From the NCBI GenBank assembly GCA_046757205.1, contig JBHHXR010000082.1, positions 1 through 13,302 on the forward strand: a stretch of DNA of 13,302 nt, in the 5' to 3' direction. Source of the DNA: JBHHXR01 sp046757205. Lineage in GTDB: Bacteria; Pseudomonadota; Alphaproteobacteria; Rhodobacterales; Rhodobacteraceae. Under the pieces are notes generated by a model that did no database searches, was not told the DNA's origin, and was given only the letters and a program-made list of their open reading frames with translations. Below, piece after piece: positions 1 to 5,770 of the stretch (the first letter of the stretch is position 1; every line of letters begins with the position of its first letter). The position numbers and the translations under genes were made by a program.

Positions 1-30
1 CGGGCCGTCCGGCAGGCAGACCGCGACACC

Positions 31-39
31 AAAGGCAGG
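31..39 (+). promoter_or_regulatory. Ribosome binding site of lgt
   Basis: AAAGGCAGG lies 3 nt before the ATG at 43 and supports that start. The remaining 30 bases at the left edge are too short to interpret; the promoter of this operon must lie outside the window. Confidence 0.5.
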
Positions 40-42
40 CAA

Positions 43-939
43 ATGCTACTGCTCGCACTTCCGTTTCCCGATATCGATCCGGCCATATTCTCCGTTGAAC
101 TCGGCGGTTTCTCGTTTTCTCTGCGGTGGTACGCGCTGGCCTATATCGGCGGGCTTCTGCTGGGGTGGCGGGTGGTCGCCCGGCTTGCTTCGCGGAGCGA
201 ACTCTGGCCCGGCGGCAGGCCCCCGATCGCGGCCAGGCAGGCCGAGGACCTTCTGACCTGGATGATCTTTTCCATCATCCTCGGCGGCAGGCTGGGCTTC
301 GTGCTGTTCTACCGGCCGGAATTCTTCTTCCAGAACCCGGTCGAAATCTTCAGGATCTGGAACGGCGGCATGTCGTTTCACGGCGGTTTCCTCGGCGTGG
401 TTGCCGGGACGCTGATCTGGTGCCGCCGCAACAAGGTGTCGGTGCTCGGTACCGGCGACGCGCTGGCGCTGGCGGTGCCGGTCGGGCTGTTCTTCGGCCG
501 GATCGCCAATTTCATCAACGGCGAGTTGTGGGGGCGGCCCTCGACGGTGCCCTGGGCGGTGCAGTTCCCCGGCGCCGATTGCCCGGAAACCTGGACCGAA
601 ATCTGCGCCCGCCACCCGTCGCAGTTGTACGAGGCCGGGCTGGAGGGCGTACTGCTCTTCGCCGTCCTGTACTGGCTGATCTTCCGGCGTGGCCTGCTCA
701 AGGTGCCCGGCCGCGCGGTGGCGGTGTTTTTCATCGGCTACGGCGGCGCGCGGGTCTTCGTCGAAGGACTGCGGCAGGCCGATGCGCAATACATCACGCC
801 AGACAACCCGTTGGGCCACGTGATCCGCTTCGGCGCCGGGCCGGAAGCGGCGGGATTGACGATGGGCCAGGTGCTGTCACTGCCGATGATCATCGCCGGT
901 CTCGTCCTCTGGGTGTGGGCGGCGCGCCGGGCGGGATGA
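43..939 (+). CDS. lgt: Prolipoprotein diacylglyceryl transferase (Lgt)
   Basis: Inner-membrane enzyme that moves diacylglycerol from phosphatidylglycerol to the lipobox cysteine of prolipoproteins, the first step of lipoprotein maturation. The 298-residue product is of normal length and has about seven hydrophobic segments. Visible family motifs are GGRLGFVLFY (81-90), the WNGGMSFHGG stretch (106-115) whose His113 matches the essential His103 of E. coli, the Lgt signature GRIANFINGELWGRP (152-166) with Arg153, HPSQLYE (191-197), and GYGGARVFVEGLR (232-244) with Arg237 in the position of the essential E. coli Arg239. The start at 43 has an upstream AAAGG. The stop overlaps the next start (ATGA, 936-939), indicating translational coupling and an operon with the three genes that follow. 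Confidence 0.97.
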   Translation: MLLLALPFPDIDPAIFSVELGGFSFSLRWYALAYIGGLLLGWRVVARLASRSELWPGGRPPIAARQAEDLLTWMIFSIILGGRLGFVLFYRPEFFFQNPVEIFRIWNGGMSFHGGFLGVVAGTLIWCRRNKVSVLGTGDALALAVPVGLFFGRIANFINGELWGRPSTVPWAVQFPGADCPETWTEICARHPSQLYEAGLEGVLLFAVLYWLIFRRGLLKVPGRAVAVFFIGYGGARVFVEGLRQADAQYITPDNPLGHVIRFGAGPEAAGLTMGQVLSLPMIIAGLVLWVWAARRAG

Positions 940-1994
940 GCGCGCTTCGCGACATCCTCAAACGCCAGATCCGCCAATCCGGCGCGCTCAGCGTCGCCGA
1001 GTACATGGCGCTCTGCCTGTCCCACCCGCGGCACGGCTACTACATGAAGCGCGACCCCTTCGGGGAAGCCGGGGATTTCATCACGGCCCCGGAAATCAGC
1101 CAGATGTTCGGCGAGATGCTCGGCCTGTGGATGGCGCGGGCGTGGATGGACCAGGGCGCGCCCGGCCGCTTTCTGCTGGCCGAGATCGGCCCCGGCCGCG
1201 GCACCCTGATGGCGGACATGCTGCGCGCCACAAGCGGCGTGGCGGGATTTCACGAAGCGGCGGAAATCTGGCTCGTGGAGACCAGCCCAACGCTCGCCGG
1301 CGCGCAGAAAGCGGCGCTCCGCGAACGCGACGCCCATTGGGCCGGCGATCTTTCCGGCCTTCCCGAGGCGCCGCTCTTTCTCGTCGCCAACGAGTTTTTC
1401 GATGCACTTCCGGTCCGCCAATTCGTGAAAGACCGGACGCGGTGGCGCGAGCGCACGGTCGGATTGCACGGTGAACGGCTCGTATTCGGCCTGTCGCCGG
1501 CCTTCGGCATGCCGATCCTCGACCGGCGGTACCCGACGGCGCGGGATGGCGACCTCGTCGAATACTCGCCCGCCGGCGAGGCCGTGGCGTCGGAGATCGG
1601 CCGGAGAATACACGCCGGCGGCGCGGCGCTCGTCATCGACTATGGCGACTGGAACGGATACGGCGACACGTTCCAGGCGGTGCGGCGGCACGAAAAGACC
1701 GATCCGCTGGCCGCGCCGGGTGACGCCGACCTGACGGCGCACGTCAACTTCTCGGCGCTCGCGGCGGCTCTGCGCCCCGCCACGGTGCACGCGATGACGA
1801 CGCAAGGCCGCTTTCTGGAAACCCTTGGGATGACCGAAAGGGCCAATTCCCTCGCCGCCACGGCGGACCCGCGAGACGCGGAAACGATCGCCCGGCAACA
1901 TCGCCGCTTGACCCATCCCGACGAAATGGGAAACCTGTTCAAGGTTATTGCCGCGACCACCAAAGGCGCACCGCCGCCGCCCGGGTTTTCCTGA
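936..1994 (+). CDS. MidA/NDUFAF7-family SAM-dependent methyltransferase
   Basis: A 352-residue class I methyltransferase of the DUF185 family. The eukaryotic homologue NDUFAF7/MidA methylates an arginine of the 49-kDa subunit of respiratory complex I during assembly; the bacterial role is presumed similar but is not established here. Seen in the sequence: N-terminal GYYMKRDPFGEAGDFITAPE (34-53) typical of the family, the SAM-binding loop EIGPGRGT (83-90), acidic ETS (115-117), ANEFFDALPVRQF (151-163), VIDYG (233-237) and DLTAHVNF (265-272). The ATG at 936 overlaps the lgt stop by 4 nt and gives a protein that begins just before the conserved core. The frame stays open upstream to 126, but that part only shadows lgt. 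The next gene starts 3 nt after the stop, so this sits inside the lgt operon. Confidence 0.93.
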   Translation: MSALRDILKRQIRQSGALSVAEYMALCLSHPRHGYYMKRDPFGEAGDFITAPEISQMFGEMLGLWMARAWMDQGAPGRFLLAEIGPGRGTLMADMLRATSGVAGFHEAAEIWLVETSPTLAGAQKAALRERDAHWAGDLSGLPEAPLFLVANEFFDALPVRQFVKDRTRWRERTVGLHGERLVFGLSPAFGMPILDRRYPTARDGDLVEYSPAGEAVASEIGRRIHAGGAALVIDYGDWNGYGDTFQAVRRHEKTDPLAAPGDADLTAHVNFSALAAALRPATVHAMTTQGRFLETLGMTERANSLAATADPRDAETIARQHRRLTHPDEMGNLFKVIAATTKGAPPPPGFS

Positions 1995-1997
1995 ACC

Positions 1998-2759
1998 ATG
2001 CCGATCGAAGTCCTGACCTCTGACAGCCTCGCCCCGGTCAGGCACGGATTCTTCACCAGAAAGGGCGGCGGATCGTCGGGCATATACCGTGGCCTCAACT
2101 GCGGCAACGGCTCTTCGGACCAGAGCGACATCGTACGCCTCAACCGCGCCCGGGTGGCCCAGGAGATGGCGGTGCCGCCCTCCGCGCTCCTGTCGCTGCA
2201 CCAGATTCATTCGGCGCGCGTGGTGCATGTCGGACCCGAGGGATATTCCGGCGCGAAACCGAAGGCCGACGCCATGGTGGCCGACCGCCCGGGCGTGGCG
2301 CTCGGCGTCCTGACGGCGGACTGCGCGCCGGTTCTGTTCGCGGATGCGCGGGCCGGCGTCGTCGGCGCGGCCCACGCGGGATGGCGGGGTGCGTTGGCCG
2401 GGGTCCTGTCGGCAACGCTCGATGCGATGGAAGAGCTGGGCGCCAAACGGGAGGAAACCGTCGCGGCGATCGGCCCGACGATTAGCCTCCGTGCCTACGA
2501 GGTAGGGCCGGAGTTCCTTGACGTGTTCGTGGCGGAGGACGAGCAGTATTCCCGCTACTTCGCGCCGGGCCGGGGCGACCGCATGCACTTCGACCTTCCC
2601 GGTTTCTGCCTTGACCGGTTGCGCGCCGCGGGCATAGCCGAGGCGCACTGGACCGGCCATTGCACCTATTCCGACGAAAGCCGCTTTTTCTCCTACCGGC
2701 GCGCCACCCATGCGGGCGAAGCCGATTACGGCCGCCTGATTTCCGCCATCACGCTTTGA
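1998..2759 (+). CDS. pgeF: Peptidoglycan editing factor PgeF / laccase-domain protein (YfiH, DUF152)
   Basis: A 253-residue member of the multicopper-polyphenol-oxidase-like YfiH family. The E. coli protein (PgeF) prevents wrong amino acids such as L-serine from replacing L-alanine in muropeptides; other members have purine-nucleoside phosphorolysis or adenosine deaminase activity (FAMIN/LACC1 relatives). The metal site motifs are intact: HQIHS (68-72) with His71, TADCAPVLF (107-115) with Cys109, and AHAGWRG (125-131) with His126. The C-terminal motif is ESRFFSYRR (227-235). Size is normal. It begins 3 nt after the methyltransferase stop. Its place behind lgt puts a cell-wall quality-control gene beside a lipoprotein gene, which is common in Alphaproteobacteria. 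Confidence 0.93.
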   Translation: MPIEVLTSDSLAPVRHGFFTRKGGGSSGIYRGLNCGNGSSDQSDIVRLNRARVAQEMAVPPSALLSLHQIHSARVVHVGPEGYSGAKPKADAMVADRPGVALGVLTADCAPVLFADARAGVVGAAHAGWRGALAGVLSATLDAMEELGAKREETVAAIGPTISLRAYEVGPEFLDVFVAEDEQYSRYFAPGRGDRMHFDLPGFCLDRLRAAGIAEAHWTGHCTYSDESRFFSYRRATHAGEADYGRLISAITL

Positions 2760-2766
2760 GGTTACC

Positions 2767-3915
2767 ATGCTGCATTTCAGCGACGAAGAATTGGCCGCCC
2801 GCAGGGCGAAGCTGGAGAAAGCGCTGGAGCATCGGCAGCTTGACGCGCTGCTGATCTTCGCGCCGGAAAGCCATTACTGGCTGACCGGCTACGACACCTT
2901 CGGCTATTGCTTCTTTCAGTGCCTCGTCGCCGGGGCCGGCGACCCGGTCCTGCTCACCCGCTCCGCCGACCTGCGGCAGGCGGAGCTGACCTCGAACATC
3001 GCCGACGTTCGCATTTGGCAGGACGCGCAGGACGCGGCCCCGGAACTGGACCTGCGCGCCCTGCTTGACGAACGCGGACTGCGCGGCAAGCGGCTCGGAA
3101 TCGAAATGAACACCCACGGCCTGACCGCGCGTAACTGGCAGCGCCTGTCGGGCGCGCTGGACGGTTTCGCCACGCTGGTGGACGCCTCCGACCTGATTTC
3201 CGGCCTCCGCCTCGTCATGTCGCCATCCGAGATCGCCTATGTCCGCCGCGCCGCCGAACTCGCCGACGCCGCGCTGGAAGAGGCGCTCGAAGTCACCGGG
3301 CCGGGGCGCGGCGAAGCCGAAATCCTCGCCCGCCTGCAAGGCTCGATCTTCGAAGCCGACGGCGACTATCCCGGCAACCCCTTCATCATCGGGTCGGGCC
3401 GCAACGCGCTGCTCTGCCGCTACGCGTCGGGACGCCGCACGCTCGACGCCGACGACCAGCTGACGCTGGAATGGGCCGGCGTCTACCGCCACTACCACGC
3501 CGCCATGATGCAGACCGTGGTGATCGGACAACCGCGCCCGGAACACCTGGCGATGCACGAGGCCGCGCGCCAGGCGCTTCTGGCCAGCGAAGACGCCTTG
3601 CGCCCGGGCCGACCGATGGCCGACGTGTTCGACGCCCACGCCGGCACGCTCGACGGGCTCGGCCTGTCGCGCCACCGGCTGAACGCCTGCGGCTACGCCC
3701 TCGGCGTTCGCTACCCGCCGAGCTGGATGGAAGACCAGATGTTCTACCGGGGCGCCAGCACGGTCATGCAGCCCGGCATGGTGTTCTTCCTGCACATGAT
3801 CCTGATGGACAGCGACGCCGGCGCCGCCATGTGCCTGGGCCGCACTTCGCTGGTGACGGAAACCAGACCGGAAGTGCTTTCACGCACGCCGACAGACCTG
3901 ATCGTAAAGGCCTGA
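2767..3915 (+). CDS. M24-fold (pita-bread) hydrolase without canonical metal ligands; possible ectoine hydrolase EutD/DoeA
   Basis: A 382-residue protein with creatinase/prolidase architecture: N-terminal domain (about 1-145, with ALLIFAPESHYWLTGYDTFG at 27-46) and C-terminal M24 domain (about 155-375). The five metal-binding positions of M24 aminopeptidases are all changed. The first Asp is Glu235 (LTLEWAG), the second is Ala246 (YHAAMMQT), the His of the GH motif is Tyr310 (CGYALGVRYPPSW), the first Glu is His343 (MVFFLHMIL) and the last Glu is Gly358 (CLGRTSLVT). It is therefore unlikely to be a metallopeptidase. Ectoine hydrolases EutD/DoeA are M24-fold enzymes known to open the ectoine ring through a covalent intermediate, and the length, PPSW and HMILMDSD motifs fit that group as I recall it. 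No eutE/doeB deacetylase lies in the window, so the substrate is uncertain. It begins 7 nt after pgeF. A convergent Lrp-family gene ends 9 nt away. Confidence 0.8.
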   Translation: MLHFSDEELAARRAKLEKALEHRQLDALLIFAPESHYWLTGYDTFGYCFFQCLVAGAGDPVLLTRSADLRQAELTSNIADVRIWQDAQDAAPELDLRALLDERGLRGKRLGIEMNTHGLTARNWQRLSGALDGFATLVDASDLISGLRLVMSPSEIAYVRRAAELADAALEEALEVTGPGRGEAEILARLQGSIFEADGDYPGNPFIIGSGRNALLCRYASGRRTLDADDQLTLEWAGVYRHYHAAMMQTVVIGQPRPEHLAMHEAARQALLASEDALRPGRPMADVFDAHAGTLDGLGLSRHRLNACGYALGVRYPPSWMEDQMFYRGASTVMQPGMVFFLHMILMDSDAGAAMCLGRTSLVTETRPEVLSRTPTDLIVKA

Positions 3916-3924
3916 CGCGGCCCC

Positions 3925-4422
3925 TCAGGCGTCCTCTGCCGGCTTTTCCAGAAGTTCGAACGGAATCCCCGGCTCGTCCTTGGCGTCGCGAATGACCAGC
4001 GCCGTGCGCACGCTTTCCACGTTCTCCGCCGCCGTGAGTTCCTCGGTCAGGAAGTGCTGGAATGTCGACAGGTCGGGCGACACGCATTTCAGGATGAAGT
4101 CGATCTCGCCGTTCAGCATGTGGCACTCGCGCACCAGCGGCCAGTTGAGCGCGTGTTCTTCGAACCGGCTGAGTTCGGCCTCGGCCTGGCTCTTGAGGCT
4201 CACCATCGCGAAGACCTGTACCTCGAAGCCCAGCTCGCGCGCGTTCACCTCGGCGTGGTAGCCGGTGATGAGCCCGGCCTCTTCCAGCGCCTTCACCCGG
4301 CGCAGGCACGGCGGCGCCGATATCCCGACGCGCCGCGACAACTCGACATTGGTGATGCGCCCGTCGGTCTGAAGCTCCGCCAGGATTTTCCGGTCGATCG
4401 GATCCAGCTTGATCGTCGGCAT
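3925..4422 (-). CDS. Lrp/AsnC-family transcriptional regulator
   Basis: A 165-residue protein, the same size as E. coli Lrp (164). The N-terminal winged helix-turn-helix spans about residues 6-50 (DPIDRKILAELQTDGRITNV, then ELSRRVGISAPPCLRRVKAL). The RAM ligand-binding and oligomerisation domain spans about 66-145 and contains NGEIDFILKCV (104-114). Such proteins sense amino acids and act as octamers or dimers. The ATG at 4422 is preferred: GGGGA stands 9 nt before it and the length fits. An in-frame TTG at 4446 would add eight residues (PRRGRQK region) with no better ribosome site. The gene converges on the M24 gene and diverges from trxB, with repeat sites in its own upstream region that suggest autoregulation. 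Lrp-family genes (asnC, doeX) accompany ectoine-catabolism genes in other proteobacteria. Confidence 0.94.
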   Translation of the reverse strand: MPTIKLDPIDRKILAELQTDGRITNVELSRRVGISAPPCLRRVKALEEAGLITGYHAEVNARELGFEVQVFAMVSLKSQAEAELSRFEEHALNWPLVRECHMLNGEIDFILKCVSPDLSTFQHFLTEELTAAENVESVRTALVIRDAKDEPGIPFELLEKPAEDA

Positions 4423-4474
4423 CTTCTGCCGTCCCCGTCTAGGCAATTCTGATTACGATTTCGGCGCAATCCGC

Positions 4475-4504
4475 GCAACATTATTTCGCGGCCGGGCAAC
4501 ATTA
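4475..4504. promoter_or_regulatory. Putative Lrp/AsnC operator: two GCAACATTA repeats 21 bp apart
   Basis: GCAACATTA occurs at 4475-4483 and again at 4496-4504, exactly 21 bp (two helical turns) apart. The first copy sits in an inverted repeat, CCGCG (4471-4475) and CGCGG (4487-4491), around an AT-rich centre. Further GCAA tracts occur at 4443 and 4466. Lrp-family octamers bind phased degenerate AT-rich sites like these. The location, between the divergent Lrp-type gene and trxB, fits autoregulation. Binding itself is inferred. Confidence 0.4.
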
Positions 4505-4555
4505 ATTCAAGGCCCCGCCGGGGGTCGTTCGCTCCGGGAAAAGCCGACGCGGCGC

Positions 4556-4584
4556 TTCAACTTCGCGGCCCCGCTCTCTATATA
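4556..4584 (+). promoter_or_regulatory. Likely sigma-70-type promoter of trxB
   Basis: A -35-like TTCAAC (4556-4561) and a -10-like TATATA (4579-4584) are separated by 17 bp, which would start transcription near 4591, about 23 nt before the trxB ATG. The -10 is bracketed by a 6-bp inverted repeat, CCCGCT (4570-4575) and AGCGGG (4585-4590), a possible repressor site or a small hairpin. Confidence 0.5.
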
Positions 4585-4613
4585 AGCGGGACCGTTACAG
4601 AAAGGTCCCCGAA

Positions 4614-5582
4614 ATGCCCGAAACCCGCCATTCCCGGTTGCTCATCATCGGTTCCGGCCCGGCCGGCTACACCGCCGCCGTCTACGGTGCCCGCGCCATG
4701 CTGGAGCCGGTCCTGATCCAGGGGATAGAGCCGGGCGGCCAGCTCACCACCACCACCGAAGTGGAAAACTGGCCGGGCGACATCGAAGTCCAGGGCCCGG
4801 AACTCATGCAGCGCATGCAGGCCCATGCCGAAGCCGTCGGAACCGATATCGTGGCCGATCACATCTCGTCGCTCGACCTGTCGGCGCGTCCGTTCACCGC
4901 TCATGGCGACAGCGGCACCGCCTACACCGCCGACGCGCTGGTTCTGGCCACCGGAGCGCAGGCGAAATGGCTCGGCCTGCCTTCGGAACAGAAATTCCGC
5001 GGCTTCGGCGTGTCGGCCTGCGCGACGTGCGACGGGTTCTTCTACCGTGGCGAGGAAATCGTCATCATCGGCGGCGGCAACACGGCGGTCGAAGAGGCGT
5101 TGTTCCTGACCAATTTCGCTTCCAAGGTAACACTGATCCACCGGCGCGACGAACTGCGCGCCGAGAAAATCCTCCAGGAGCGGCTGTTCAGGAACCCCAA
5201 GATCGCGCCCTTGTGGTTCCATGAACTCGTCGAGGTGCTGGGCGACGAAAACCCGCTCGGCGTCACCGGCGTCCGCGTGAAGGACAACCGCACAGGCGAG
5301 ATGACCGATATCCCCTGCAAGGGCGTGTTCATCTCGATCGGCCACGCGCCGGCGTCGGAGCTGGTCAGGGACCAGCTGGAGACCCACATGGGCGGCTACG
5401 TAAAGGTGAAGCCCGGCACCACCGAGACCTCGGTGCCCGGCGTGTTCGCCGCCGGCGACCTGACCGACCATGTTTACCGCCAGGCCGTCACCTCCGCCGG
5501 CATGGGCTGCATGGCGGCGCTCGACGCCGAACGCTTCCTCGCGGCGCAGGAGAGCAGAGATGCACGGGCCGCCGCCGAATGA
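4614..5582 (+). CDS. trxB: Thioredoxin reductase (TrxB)
   Basis: A 322-residue low-molecular-weight thioredoxin reductase: a cytosolic FAD enzyme that passes electrons from NADPH to thioredoxin. Visible are the FAD-binding GSGPAG (13-18), the GGQLTTTTEVENWPG region (41-55), LATGA (111-115), the redox-active CATC (Cys136 and Cys139, followed by DG), the NADPH-binding GGGNTAVE (153-160), the HRR that contacts the NADPH phosphate (176-178), and the C-terminal FAD motif FAAGDLTD (278-285). AAAGG lies 7-11 nt before the ATG. It is divergent from the Lrp-type gene and shares its control region. The next gene downstream makes PAPS, whose reduction usually needs thioredoxin, so the adjacency makes functional sense, though they are 188 bp apart and perhaps separately transcribed. 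Confidence 0.97.
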   Translation: MPETRHSRLLIIGSGPAGYTAAVYGARAMLEPVLIQGIEPGGQLTTTTEVENWPGDIEVQGPELMQRMQAHAEAVGTDIVADHISSLDLSARPFTAHGDSGTAYTADALVLATGAQAKWLGLPSEQKFRGFGVSACATCDGFFYRGEEIVIIGGGNTAVEEALFLTNFASKVTLIHRRDELRAEKILQERLFRNPKIAPLWFHELVEVLGDENPLGVTGVRVKDNRTGEMTDIPCKGVFISIGHAPASELVRDQLETHMGGYVKVKPGTTETSVPGVFAAGDLTDHVYRQAVTSAGMGCMAALDAERFLAAQESRDARAAAE

Positions 5583-5605
5583 TCTTGGCCACCGCGTAAT
5601 TCCTG

Positions 5606-5626
5606 CCGGTCTTTCTTGAAAACCGG
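5606..5626 (+). terminator. Possible weak terminator hairpin after trxB
   Basis: CCGGT (5606-5610) pairs with ACCGG (5622-5626), and TTT (5612-5614) with AAA (5619-5621) inside, leaving loop CTTG and a bulged C. It starts 24 nt after the trxB stop. No proper U-run follows (only TTGTTG further on), so termination is uncertain. Confidence 0.25.
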
Positions 5627-5695
5627 TCGCGGAGTTGTTGCCGGCCGGTGACGGAGCCCCGCTTCCTGAACATTTCCGGTTGAAATTCGCGCTGT

Positions 5696-5712
5696 GCGGG
5701 TGCAACACCCGC
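5696..5712 (+). promoter_or_regulatory. Perfect GC-rich hairpin in the leader of the PAPS synthase gene
   Basis: GCGGGTG (5696-5702), loop CAA, CACCCGC (5706-5712): a perfect 7-bp stem with a 3-nt loop, ending 58 nt before the ATG at 5771. It has no U-run, so it is not an intrinsic terminator. It could be an operator palindrome or part of a leader RNA. No known riboswitch class was recognised. Confidence 0.35.
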
Positions 5713-5770
5713 GCAACTTCATCGCCGCCAGAGCTTGCGGCTCCGTTTCACAGAAGAAAGCAAAGTAACG

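Noticed and set aside
738..2768. 676-codon open frame on the minus strand opposite the methyltransferase and pgeF
   Set aside because: Antisense shadow in GC-rich DNA: Arg/Gly/Ala-rich, no recognisable motif, and both sense genes are full-length known families.
2749..3795. 348-codon minus-strand frame opposite the M24 gene
   Set aside because: Low-complexity composition and no domain; the sense gene is clear.
4578..5708. 376-codon minus-strand frame opposite trxB
   Set aside because: Shadow of trxB; no domain and no ribosome site of note.
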